This document shows, in pieces, positions 11,701 to 24,348 of a stretch of DNA of 64,000 bases. The notes under the pieces are model-generated. The model did no database searches. It was not told where the DNA came from and was given only the letters and a program-made list of their open reading frames with translations. Both the position numbers and the translations under genes were made by a program. Source of the stretch: Lepidurus packardi (lineage: Eukaryota; Arthropoda; Branchiopoda; Notostraca; Triopsidae); the NCBI GenBank assembly GCA_023053545.1, contig JAKZAN010000007.1:620001-684000 (forward strand), written 5' to 3'. The stretch's first letter is position 1. Each line of letters opens with the position of its first letter.

Positions 11701-14441
11701 ATGCGCTTTGGCAGGCATCAGGCTACGAGGATTTAACGCGTTATACGCCGAAGGAGCCAGCCGTCTTTGCCACACGACACGAGTCGTTTGACGGACTTCT
11801 GGGAGACTAGAGCATCGTCGAGGTCCGTATCCCGAAGAGCAGAGGCTCGACAGCTTCCGCAGAGTGAACACACCTTCATGTCGAACTCAGAAAGGCACAT
11901 TTTCTACAGACAAAGCTTGTTTTCCCTATAGGCCTTGCTGCCAGTGTGTAAATGGTGTGAGCGTATCGAACATAGCTCTTAAAATCACATCGTTTATCGT
12001 GTCACCCATGTGTGGTCTTGGAACAGTTGGCAGCTTGGTACACACGGAAACCCTTGGCGCTGGTTTTAACCTTATAAGACACGTTAACAGAGGGGGAAAT
12101 TGAGAACGAGACCACACCAGCGTAAAAGAAGGCATCAGCGGTCTATGGGTGCGGAATTTGGTTAAGTGTTTCCTCCCTTAGCAAAATGCTGTTATCTGTG
12201 TGACTGTAGCGGGCTCTTGGCGTGACTTGTTCTTCTGCCATGTGCATATGCCTGCATTCAAGCTTGTGCTCCTTTTCACTCTGAAATGCCAGCGTGACAA
12301 ATGCTCGCATCTCCGCCCACCAAGAGGGGAATACTTATTATTGAGAACTAGCATCGTTTGCAAACGACTACAAGAAGACAGTCGCAGTATTGGAATTCCA
12401 TTTGACTTGAAGATAAAAGTGGGGGAAAAGGCAACCAAATTCGCCCCACTGTAAACCGGTAAACCTAAATCATTACCGACTTTTCAACTAGCTTTCCGTA
12501 CCGGGCATTTCAGCCTTAATACAAACCGCGAAAAAAGACGATAGGAAAATAACTATTATTGCACTTCAGCACGCAAGTTTTTGAAAGGGAAAGCGAATTT
12601 TTCCCCAAACAAAATAGAGAGTTTCGCATTTAAAAAAGAAACTGTTCGGGAGATTACGGTGCCGAGAAAGTAATACTGTGGTCCATAAATTGCAAATGAA
12701 ACAAAGCAAGCGTAGCACCAGGAAATGCATCGCTTAACACAAAGGATGCTTCCTTCAAAAACACTTTAGCCTTTTCAGTATCAGCTCTTCTACGCCGCAT
12801 ACCATGCTCTGGCTTTCTCTGGTGCTAATTTTGGCCAACGTCGAATCACGTGGAATTTGTTCTGTTCCAGATCATTGAGTTTTTTTTATTATTATCTAAA
12901 GCTGCTCTTATCCAAGGAATGTTTTTTCTTAAAATTTATTTCCCGTGATTTCCATGGGAGGGGGAGGAGGTAAAGAGCAAAAGGAGTCTCTGAATATGTA
13001 CAGTGTGCTTGCGATGTTGTGATCGAAGAGAAAAGGATGCCAACGAATGTCGGCCCTTCCAAGGTCTTCGTGGCTTCCCTGGTTTTTATTGCCATGAATT
13101 TAACCCAAGTTGTAAGTCCCCAGCGGCATACTGAAAAGGCCTGAAACATTCTCTCAGCAACAGAAAACAATTGAAAAACAGCTAAGGTGCTGTATGTCCT
13201 CGCTTCTTCCCAGACTCTCAACTGTCACTGTATCCGTTTATTATAGACCGCTTAAGCGGCGTCACAGAACACGGTATTACATCATAACAGCAAAGCATCA
13301 AGCCGAGTAATTGGTCCACGCGGGTACTGCTACTAGTAAAATTTTCTGCCGTTTTTGGAGTATCACAAAGAGCTCAATAACTGTCTCAGATACGCTTCCC
13401 GGCATACGGCAATTTTCGTTTCTATACTTAAAAGAGTCGGTTTGGTACTTTTCCACGATGTTTACTGGTCTGTTTTCATGAACAAAAGTACTTTTTAAGA
13501 ATTGCTGGGACGCAAACAGCTGCGCAACTTGATTGCTATAACAACTGTAAAACTCGCCAACGTGTTTTTGTTTCTTTCCACAAGTTAATGTCAATAAGCA
13601 TGGACAAAAAGTTTCCGTTTCACTTTACCAAGTCGGGGGCTATCCATCTGGGCTGGGCGTGACTTTTATCGCGATATCGCAAGCCCCTGCTGTTATCACA
13701 GCAACTTCCAAACCTACTCCATGCTCTCATTTTAATTAAACGTACGCCCTTCCCCTTTAAACCTCTCTCTCCCTCTCTCTTCTTCCCACAACTTGGAAAG
13801 ACTTTGGCGAAGGAGGAACTTTAAGTTAAGGACCGATGAATCTCACAATCATGTAAATGTTGCAGTCTGCGGTGGCGAAGGCAACTCCGGAGCTCCCTTT
13901 TAAGTTCAGAATGTTATCTCGGGAGTGACAGACGGTTAAGAACCAACTTCTTAATTGAAAGTAAATCTCCCTTGGCTTAAACCTTGGCGTTTTCGGTAAC
14001 TTCTTACAAGCTATTGATAAGACGAATATGCTTAAAGACTAATGTCGTTGTGCTGGAAAGTGTGGGGGGGGGGATTCCGTTTGGAAAAAGAAAACAGTTA
14101 CAGAACGCCTGTCTTCTTTTTTTCCGTGTGTATATGAGAAAGGAGAGGTCCGCATTAGTTATTCATGATGTCCATTTGTGTCTTCTTTCCATTCCAGAGC
14201 GTGGTCACAGTACAGCCTGACGCGTTTTTCCACCAGTTCCATTCAATGTGGAGTGAAAAAAGTTGGACTCCCTTTCCAAGCGGCGAAAAGCGTCCAGATC
14301 AACAGCGTGAATAATTGGAGAAAAGAGGTGCGGGTGGCGTGAGATAGTGTTGCACTGGTGATAACCTACGACAGCTTCGAGGAATTGAAACTTTTGGGAA
14401 AGAGAAAAAGTCGTGTTATCGCTTGCCCGTAGCCGTGTGCG
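5709..14441. other. Intergenic DNA, no gene seen
   Basis: All open frames here are short, lack splice context and look like chance. There is no tRNA, rRNA or recognisable transposon coding sequence. It contains one separated direct repeat near 9.6-9.8 kb, listed separately. The right end should contain the 5' UTR and promoter of the M13 gene, but no clear TATA box was seen. An ATG at 14246 could open a short upstream frame in that leader. Confidence 0.5.
9598..9833. repeat. Separated direct repeat, about 25 bp
   Basis: The 25-base word ACAAGCTCCCCACAATAATG followed by CYACAG occurs at about 9598-9623 and again at about 9808-9833, with one difference. Both copies are preceded within about 15 bases by TTTGACACA. 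The 185 bases between them are not otherwise repeated. Function unknown. Confidence 0.7.
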
Positions 14442-17400
14442 ATGGATCCACACGGATATCCGCACTACAAGGAAAACGGCGAGGAACAATGGGAGCCTTG
14501 CCTACCAACGCCGTTGCAACCGCTTCCTTCACCTGATCAAATGGACATTGAAAGAGCCGAATTTCCCGTGCCTCCACCACCGCCTGCATCGAAACGACGT
14601 AAGGAAGCGGGCCATGGTAAACGGAAACCTCGGCCCAGTCAAAAGACTCGGGGTGAATTCAGTGGCGATGACGTCGAGCAAAGCAATAAAATCCAGCAAC
14701 ACGCTTTCCAGAAACATATGAATCAATGGAGTGATAAAATTGGCGTTTCTGGCAGAGGACTCAGACTCCTCCTCTTACTCTTAATCTTGCTGCTTATCTG
14801 TTTCATAATCATAATCATCCTCGCCGCTCTATGGCCCAGACAACCTTATGAAGAACCTTCGGAAGTCTGTTCAACTCCTCCGTGCCTTCGTGCAGCAGCA
14901 CAGGTAATGCAACCTTCAAAACAAGAAAGAAATCGAGTACGAAGTTTGAGCGGGTTTCAGGGCTTCCCTTGTCGATACTGGTGTGTAAAGGTCTACGTAG
15001 GCGAACACTGAAACGTCTCCGAGATCTATATAGCAAATCTTGGAGCGTGCCTATGGAGCTCTTGCTCCTCTCCGGCTCGCCTCGTTAACAAACGCCAGTC
15101 TATTGCCATTCATGTATGCACAACTGTCGTGGGCTATTTAACTCTGGCATAATCAGGTTGCCGTAGTGTAGTAGCACGGGGAAACGGCGTCAATGTGACG
15201 ATCGCGTGCCGCTGTTTGCACCCACAACCCAACACTGCATTTCCGAGGGTTACCTCTACAACAATTTTTTAGTACCTGCATTACAGCAACATCACTTTAT
15301 TTCAGACGTTCATTAGCGGAGGTGAGGTATTAAAATTTACGCAGAATAAAGACGTAGCAGTTTTACGTAGTGGTAATTAAAGGCTATCAATTAGTGCAAC
15401 AAAACGCGACCAGAACGGTTTATTTACCGCTTTTAATTTAGTTTAAGAATCTTAATTGAAAATCTAAATTCTTTTGACGCGGAGCAGTTCCTTTTTTGTA
15501 TCCACTTCTTTGGACAAAAATTAAACCGAAAATGTCTAAAAGAATCCAAAGAATTAAAAAAAAAATCCAAATCCAAAATCCCAGGAGAAAAAAGACCAGT
15601 AAATATTGAAAAGCTTACGTACGAAACATTTCTTGTCGTCTCGAGATTGCGTTGCCTAGTTTCTTCTTGAATTACTGGTTCATAGGACACAGTATAGCAT
15701 TCATTTTGACTCGATGACACACGAGACTCTCGTTTTCCGTCAGCCAAACAAAAAAGACATGGCCGTGTCTTTGAGTAAACCAAGAGCCAGCCGTTAGATA
15801 TTATACGCACACACTCACAAAAAAATCTTTCCTTTTTCTTTTTTTTTTCTTGGGGAGGGGGGGGGGGGGGGGGGGCTGGTTGTGTCAAATGTTAGACGAA
15901 GACGGCTATTCTATATCGACGCGTAAATGATGCCAACACGAGACAAACTCTGACTTGCATTAAGAATTATAAAGCTCACATTTGCGAAGCGTGACATGAG
16001 ATCATATAGCGTAATTGGTTGAGTGGCAACTTTATCCAAATCACGTTCCGCTCCCAACTTTCTCTACTAACCTAAACGTGAAACTTAACCCTACTGGTAT
16101 GTCTTTGCTGCACAGCACTCTACCGGTTTATCTAACCGTTGCAAAAGAAAAGGCGCCACCACCATAACTTAAATGTGCTCTCATGCTGAGAACCCCGTAA
16201 TCTCATCCGGTTTTTTCCTTTTTTTTCTATACGGCAGCGACACCCGCAAGTCTTAATTTACTTCTACGGTAGCAAAACACTGGACAAAAACTAGTCCCAG
16301 TATCATTCAGTGACCGACCACGCACATAACATTCTTCCGATCATATGATCCCACCTTGGGCTGAATATTTATGATCGTCCATTGAGCACTAGTACCAACA
16401 TTTTTACCATCGAGTTGTGCTTACAGGTCTGGTAGTGTCTATGACACCATTCATGAGCATAATGACCGCTATACGAAATTTGAACGACATACAATCAAGC
16501 CCTGGTACGCCAAGGAAAATACTGGGAAAACTTTACTACTCATGACAAGGCCGCCAAAGGCCCAGGTCGCCAAAGAGACAGTATTGTGAGCAGCTTATAA
16601 TTTCATCTCCTGTGAGTTTCAAGACTTGTATTGTAGACATTCTAGGGTCCCGAGTACAACGTAATCCGGAAAGACGTCTGTCGTCGCAGGGAGGAATCAG
16701 CATGGGAAATCAAGGACCCCTCAGGATCTTTTTCAAAAATTAAGTGACGGATGACAGGTCACATGTTTTCTGCCTCTGTAGTCTAACGTATCCTCTGAAG
16801 CCTACGGTGCCGAAGAGGAAAACCTCGCTCTGCAGAAAACTCGCCCATTTCTTTAAATGTCATACTTTTAACGATGACAAATGTCGTGTTCCATCGAGCG
16901 ATTGGGTTAGCTGTATGTCACATTTACACATGAACAACTTTAAAAGCCATTTGTGGCTTCCGAATCTCCATGTTTAAGTAGGGCTTAATCCATTTTGCCA
17001 AAGGCACGAGGGGTGACAAACTGGAAGGAGGACAATAGTATTGGCAGCGAGCCACTACCTTTTCCACACAGCCGGAAGATTTGCGAAACTGTTTTTTACA
17101 ACTCTCGTGGGTGACAAGCATTTCCCGTTGGTTACATCCAGAGAACGAAACCTCATCTGCATCTTTTCACCATACCCATCCATCTGCTTCGAGGTTTTTC
17201 CAACATTGATCTTAGCTTTTGCCTTATTGCTAACTTTTACGGACTTTTTCTTTCCTTTTTGTAAGCGTTTTACAAGGAATAGCTGGGAATCCGTAATGTC
17301 ATCATGGAAGACAGAGCAGGTCGCACGTACAGTTAATGTAATAAAACCCGTGTAACCCTGATGCTTTGTGACTGAGGCAGCAGGTGTGGAAAGGATCTCC

Positions 17401-20400
17401 GATTTCAATAGACCATTATATTCAGGCGCTTCTAGGCCAAAAATCCTAATAGCGTAAAACTAAGCAAGCCAGTGATCTAGCATGCTGAGACATCTTTTCT
17501 GAATACGTTGTTCATACCATAGGAGGTGATTTATATAGATTAAAAAAAATCAAAAGAAACGATGAGGTCTAATGCATGCATGAAAGCCACGACCAAAGTG
17601 GGCAAATAATGTGTCTTCAAATGCAGTCATTTAGACAAACTCCTAACTACCATAAACACCCGAGTTGAAAAGAAACAATGGCTTGCAAGAAAAGGCTCCA
17701 CAAAGCTCCCAGCACGCGTGTTGGGACTATTTTTAAGCCCCCGAACGAAAACCTCATCCAACTACACAATAGCAAAAGACACATTCGTTCGTTAACTTCC
17801 TAGTTAGCAAACATGTAAATGAACAGACGGTCCAACTGTCCTTCTAAACAATCCCACAACTTTTCGGAAAGGTCCCGCAAAAAATAGTCTTGAGAAAAAG
17901 ACACTCGGGATGCTGCTTTGACTCGCTCTCGTTTTTCTTGCTTCGATTTCGGGGCAACAGCAAGCCACATATGCGATATTGCAAGCTTAACGACAGGAAA
18001 TCAAGCCATATGGGGTTAGGTAGATGAGCGAAAAAGACTCGTAAGTTTTTGAATTAAGACCTGCTGAGGAGTTGAGAAGAAAAGTCGTTAGCGGCTCTTC
18101 AATGATTACCAGCCTTAACGACCGCAGCAACCTTTTTCCCTTTGCAATATCTCGCATCAGCAACGCATAAGTAAAAGGCTTAAGAGCTATCTTCCCAGGC
18201 TTATCAGTTAATGTCGTTTTCAGTTTTATCCTTGGACCCTCAAAGATATTGCCCACGTCGCATCCCAACCAAAGCCTAATCAATATGTTATTTTCTAAAA
18301 AGTAAAAGAATGCGTATACTCGCAGAAGAGTCTCCGTCGATGCACATGTTCTCTGCCAAGGAAACATTCTCTACTCGTTGAACAATGAAACGGGTACCTG
18401 CGTACGCTCCGAGTCTTGTCCCGTGTGAAACTGAAAGTTAAGAACAGATTTGGTACAAGTAGCTGTCGTTCACGGTAGGGACTTGGGTCCGATTACGGTA
18501 AGGGAACTTGGAGAACATTTACGGTATGCAGGGCACATTCCTCAAGCCCCATCCGATGTCCGGATTGCCGACAGCCATACATCAAACGCACTGACAAGAC
18601 AAGGGCAACATCATTAGAACGAGACATGAATACTAAATCAAAAAGAATTCCGCGGGTACAGGGGTGAATAGGACCACGTTTTCCACAGTAAATGCTATCT
18701 TGTCAAAGCACAAAACGTCCCAAAGGAACAATAAAAAATCCCATACGAGTGCTATTTTGCCCGCAGAAAATGAGGGGGTGCATTGGGAGCCGAGTGCTAA
18801 TACCAAGTCGATGCGTAATTAAAGCGTACGTGGTGTTCTTTTGAGTTAGCTACATGGCAATCGGGACGTTTGCCCACTTTCTTTCCGTTTTGGTTGCTTT
18901 TCCTTTGCCCTTCCCTGTTTATTTGTTCTTGAATTCCACTTGTGGCGGATTTACGAATCCTCCAAAGCACACATGTCAACGTTTCATTTACAGGTTAAGT
19001 GTTTCCTATTCCCTCCTCACCCACTGCGTTTTAACGTACGGTATAATGAGCGGTTTGGCAACATGGAAGCTTGAGGAATTCCTGCATCGATCGTAAGCTG
19101 ATGAAATGTGGAATGAGCGAGTTCTTTCCCGCGTTCAAACACACTAAGAATCTCTCAAAGTTGAAAGGTGGTGACGTTTGGTAAGTAAAGGACAAGACTT
19201 GAATAGGGTCCTTTTGGAATTCTAAATGTAGCCATCAGAAACGAGCTGAGGACGCTATACACGGCCGCCGTAGGAGAAGACATCCCTAAATTTTTCTTTT
19301 CAAGTCTTTCTTACGTTTTCTATGCGTCCTCGCAACATTTACTTGGAAATCGTTTACTTACGAAACTCGCATCCAAGACTGGGTTCCTCTTCTAACGCCA
19401 CAGTAGTGCCACAACAAGCATACCGTGGCATGCAGGCATCCGAACTGGCGGTTGGCCCAGCGAAAACTCACGGTGTCCGCTAGAATGAGCCATTACCCGC
19501 TAGAGAACGGGTCCTCGTGAACGAACTGTCAACATAGGACCGAAAAAAAAGCACTCGTTGGGACGAGATAGCGAATTATCTTACTGCGAAAAATGTCGTC
19601 CACAAAACCCATTTCTGCGTTCTACCCGTGACAATACAACCCAATTTAGAAAAAACGGGAAATTAGAAAAAGGGGGAATGCTGATTCTGCTGGGTGTTCC
19701 TTATCTTTGGTGCAGCGCTGAGCGGCAACGGCAACATTAAATGTTGCATGTATGACTGACGCTAGGGCGATGTCTGTCGGAAAGATAGCCGGGAAAACCG
19801 ACTAAGAACCGTGAAGCGTGTGGCACCGTCCATTTTAAAGTGCTTTTTTCCGTCCGAAAAGTTATCAATAGGTTGCCTTGTAAGAAAAGTACACGGCCAT
19901 AGGCAACAGCTGGTAGCATTTGGGGTTATATTCAGAAAAATCTCGATAGACCTCTGTCCCTGGTTTCTGGAAAACGGGGGCGTATACAAACTTGGAGGGG
20001 GGGGGGGGGGGGAATAAAGAAACTTTAAAACCTAAGTGGCTTACATTATGGAACAGAATGAGGGTAGTTTAAGAGTGTTGTATTTTAAAACGAGCGCTTG
20101 AAGTCTATGATTTATTTTCTTTTTCTTAAAAAAGCAGGCCTGGCAAATTTCTTCAAAAAGCACCTGGTGCTTGTGATCTGCGGTATTTACTTAATTGATC
20201 CCTTTCTCTATCCAATATTTATTTAGGTACTCGGCAGTCTTAATGGATCCACGCCAGCTTGTCAGAACTTTTGGGGGTTTTCATGCGGCGGCTGGTTTGC
20301 TTCCAATCCCTTGCCTCCTTCATCAAGCAAGTGGGGCATCATGGAAGAATTAAGCCATCAAGGTAATACTATTGTTGGAGTGAAGGATTTAACTTTTTTA

Positions 20401-23400
20401 ACAGCTTAATCATGTTTCCTTTATTTGTTAACTGCGTAGTTCTATATGTTCTCCTTTTTGTGTTGTTTGTTTAGTCCGCGAAAACAAAAACTTGCAGGAT
20501 ATCGACTTTCTTTGATAAAAGAAAATAATAATAATCAAATAAAAATGCCTTCGGAGATTGCAACAGTTGCACTTGACACTCCCTGTGCTATGTGATTGTT
20601 GAGTAAAATCTGGGGTCTTGTTATTACAGCCTTGGACAGACTTCGTCGCCTGCTTGTTACACGACCTTACCCGACACGAGTGGATTCTGTGGCTTGGAAA
20701 CTCAAGTACTTTTACGAGTCCTGCACAGCCTTAGAACACATAGTCGTTCCAGAACAAAAACTCATCCGAGCCATCGATCAAATAGGTAAGAAATCAAAGC
20801 TTAGGCTTACAAGGGGAGGGTAAAAAGTCGGAAAAAAAATCTTGTGAGCTGCAAAAAAAAAAAAAGAAAAATTTTTTTGGGGGGGCAATCCATGCCGCTC
20901 CGTATAGGGCACAGAATCTACAATGACTAAGCTATTTACGATAACGTTCGAAGACGTTTTGCGAACGAGCCACTTGGAGCTTTGTAAAGGCACTTTGTGT
21001 AAGAGGGTCCTGCCTCAAAAATAGCATGTTGGATTTTAAAACGCCGGGACAAAACGTGCTTCGTAGTGTTTGAAAAAGAAAAACTTGTACACAGTTGCAA
21101 AGGACGTACGAACGTAAGGCGGGACCAAAATGTGACAACTGCATATCTTGTTGTTGAGGAAGAATCTGTCATACGTCATAAAGTTTGATGACAATTTTTG
21201 AAAGGCGGCTGGGATGTTTTGCGCTCCTTTTCCATGTTCACGTGGAACTTCAAAATGGCACTTCGGAGATTACATGCAGAGTATGGCATAAACGCTTTCT
21301 TCACGGTCGACGTAGCCTCACATCCTTACAATGTGGAGAAAAGTATCGTACGGGTAAGGACTCGATAAACCTTTTCTCTCTCTCTCTCTCTCGTTTCTCC
21401 TTTTTCTCTTGGGTTCCGGGAGAATTTTTATAGGCAACTACATGGCCAGCTAATATATATATTCCGTTCAATTTTCATTAGATCTCACCCGGAGGCCTTG
21501 GCCTGCCCGATCGAAGCTATTATTACCGGACCCCCGACCATGCGGTAAGTATTATCGGCCCTCTTGGCACACATAGTGCCGGTGTGATGGTGGCTACAAT
21601 TAAAGGCGAAGTAACTTCTTCTATAAACACGACAGCATACCGTTTGTTTTACTGATAACACGATTTTTAACACCGTTTTTTCATCTCTTCTTGTTTTGGG
21701 TCTCTTTCTTTTTCTTCGTTTCCACCGTATATGTCTCTTCTCTCGCCACACTTGACAACTTTCTTTGCCCCGACACGATTTTTCCACCCCCCAAAAGCCA
21801 GAAGCCGCGTGGGCGCGGCAATCACCACCACGGGTTGGTAAAACTTCACAAAAACCAAATTCACTAACACGTGATCGTCATTATTATGCATCTTGCACGT
21901 GTTAATATGGCGTGGACGTGACTAAAGTAGAGAAAGATTTCGTTCGTCTCGACCGCATTGTCTCACGTGCATGGCTTTTGATTCCCATTCCGAATCGTAA
22001 GAAGATGCGTTGCAGAAAGAAAACGCGCTCCACCTCTTGTAAACATTGGATCTGTGTTAACGATCCTCCAAAGAGAAAGAAATCCTTAAGGGGATCTCTA
22101 TTAAACGTATTCTTGATGGGGGAAAATGCTCTCTGTCTAACATTGCAAGGGCTCAGCACCTCAGCATGAAGTGTTGTTGAATATTCTTGTGAAATAGATG
22201 TTGTACGGTTTACAGCTATTGATACATTTACTAAATATGCACCGCTTGATTAGATTTTTGCACAATTCCAGACAATAAACACCTACAAGCAATTCCTCAA
22301 AGATGCCGTACAGTTACTCGGAGCTACAAGTCCCGAAGCTTCAAAATTCGCCGAGGAAGTGTTCCATTACGAAAAACGGATAGCGGAACTAACGCCTACC
22401 TCAGAGGAGCTCCGTAACCCTTTGAACACGGTCAATTTGTTGACGGTGGCTGAACTTCAAAAGCAATCCTTTTCGGTAAGCCTTAACTAAGTTAGATGCA
22501 CAACGTGAACTTGGTCAATTCTGCAAATCATAACGCAACAATGATCCGGTCACAGATACCTTGGTTAGAAATATTGCGAGCGGTCTACCCCTCTGGCGTG
22601 ATCGATGACTCCACGGAGTTATGGATCGTGTCACCACAATATTTGCGCGATGTGTCGGTCATCATTTCCACCAGTGACCGCAGGTATTTAAAATTAAAAT
22701 ACCATTAAGAAAAACTCACCCCAACGGCGAATAATTAATGATTTCCTATAAACTCTCGTTCGTCGTTCCTGGTTTTTCAGTACGTTGAACAACTACATGA
22801 TGTGGCGTCTTGCTAATACCATGCTGCCGTATTTGTCCAAAATTTACTGGGAGCTGGTCGATATGCACAAAAAGGATATGTTAGGTATGACACGCTAGTG
22901 GGTTTAAGGAAAATAGGTAAATTTGACTCGTCTTACTTCTCCAGGATCAAAGGCGCCCGTGGATCGATGGGAGATGTGCATGGTAACGACACAGAAATAT
23001 TTTCGTCTGGCTCTAGGGACTCTCTATTCGGGACACAACGACAAACTGGTTGAAGCCAGGCACACGGTTAGTCAAAATAGCCGAAAGCTCCAAAGAAAAT
23101 TCTCACCCCAATCCGATATTTCACTCCATCTAGATTCAAAACCTGTTCGAATCGCTGAGAAACGAGCTGGGCAAAAACCTGGTGGCCAGCACTTGGTACA
23201 ACGCTGGTCTACGGAATCGGGCTGTTGAGAAGGTAATTTGGTTAAAATAAGAACTTGAGCCACAAACGCTCCGTTTTCTCTTTGGGTTCTTCAGCTGCGC
23301 ACGCTGACCTTGCAAGTAGGCTATCCGGAGTCTCTGGCAAACACCGTTTACCTTGACGAGTACTATAATGGGATGAGCGTCCAAGTCAATGACTTTTATG

Positions 23401-24348
23401 CCAACATTCTCTACGGCGTCCACTTTCTTCGTAAGCTGGAAGAGAGACAATTACTTAACCCGACGCCCGAAAGCCGATGGATGGACGCACTTCACAAACC
23501 ATATATTACCTATATACCCGAAGCTAATAAAGTTGTTATGCCCGAGCACTTACTAGAAAGCCCATTTTACAGTGCCAAATATCCTATGTAAGCATTTTCT
23601 ATCCTAAGGTTACTTTTTTTTAAAAATTTTTGGCTTATTTATCTTAAGGCCAATATTGTATGGAACTGTTGGGACACAAATGGCTAAAGTTATGCTTAAT
23701 GCCGTGATGGAGTTTGGAATCCTCTATGACATCCAAGGTTCCTTAGCTGAGAAATATTCTCCGGTAGCTAATGAATCAACGACACTATTGACTATGCAAC
23801 GGCAATGTTTCGCCGAAAACCTGAATCAGCATAAGATTGACGACTCGGAGTTTTTACAAAGAACGGCCTCTAGTAATTTAATAGAGCTAGCTGCGACTCG
23901 ACAAGCTATACGGGTAACCAAGTCAACAAAGTTGATACATACTTTAGGATTCATATTTTCTTGCAGGCTTTAACTATTAGGATGGAAAGCCAAAAAATTG
24001 AATATGCTGGCATGCAGCATTTAAGCCACGTGCAACTTTTCTTCTTGTCTTACGCACAGGTGAACAGAACCACGCATTAATTTTGTTTTTTAATAAAGTA
24101 TCTTGTAGTCGCTATGTACCATTAAAACTCCACAGCACAAAGATTTCGAACGCTCTACAACATTCCACATCGGGGAGCAAGAAAAGTGAGTAACTATACA
24201 TTGTATGAATAGCTTTTCAATCCCTTTTTTCTTGATTACACTTAGATTGACTGGCATTTTATTGCAAATGCCAGAATTTGAGCACGCATTTAAGTGCAAC
24301 GAAACGTCAACCTATTATAGCAAGAAGAAATGTGGTCAAGTACTCTAA
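14442..24348 (+). CDS. Neprilysin-like M13 family protein, catalytically dead, 817 aa
   Basis: Fifteen exons join in frame with GT-AG borders: 14442-14903, 20227-20362, 20630-20785, 21205-21353, 21482-21544, 22272-22475, 22556-22683, 22781-22884, 22945-23066, 23134-23232, 23295-23587, 23649-23913, 23967-24059, 24109-24185, 24246-24348. The product is a type II membrane protein: a 106-residue Pro-rich, basic cytoplasmic tail, one membrane span (about 107-131), then the M13 ectodomain. Family landmarks are clear: CSTPPCLRAAAQ, ACQNFWGFSCGGW, GGLGLPDRSYYY, a DEYY segment, and QLFFLSYAQ near the C-terminus. The zinc motif HExxH is replaced by KVMLN (652-656), and the second motif ExxxD by SNLIE (714-718). 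The substrate-binding Asn-Ala pair is also missing. It should fold like neprilysin but cannot use the family's zinc chemistry, so it may bind peptides or partners instead. Length matches active relatives and the frame is intact, so it is not an obvious pseudogene. Confidence 0.9.
15857..15875 (+). repeat. G19 homopolymer
   Basis: Nineteen G residues, preceded by a pyrimidine-rich T/C tract at about 15829-15851. It lies inside intron 1 of the M13 gene. The exact length is likely to vary between individuals or be uncertain in assembly. Confidence 0.9.
19997..20012 (+). repeat. G16 homopolymer
   Basis: Sixteen G residues preceded by GGA, near the 3' end of intron 1 of the M13 gene. Length is probably unstable. 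Confidence 0.9.

Larger units (their letters stand above)
14904..20226 (+). other. Intron 1 of the M13 gene (5.3 kb)
   Basis: Donor CAG|GTAATG and acceptor TTTAG|GTACTC join phase 0. The protein reads smoothly across the join into the first Cys-rich M13 motif, so no exon appears to be missing. The open frames inside, including a 126-codon one on the minus strand at 17987-18367, have no splice or homology support. It holds two G homopolymers. Confidence 0.75.

Noticed and set aside
17987-18367. A 126-codon minus-strand frame inside M13 intron 1.
   Set aside because: No homology, no promoter and no splice signals; treated as chance.
20475-20498. A 24-bp micro-exon (VRENKNLQ) in the M13 gene followed by an ATATCG intron start, suggesting an AT-AG intron.
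   Set aside because: It keeps frame, but no GT donor or U12 branch site follows, and skipping it joins exon 20362 to 20630 in the same phase. The skipped form fits the neprilysin helix without a gap, so the canonical model is preferred.
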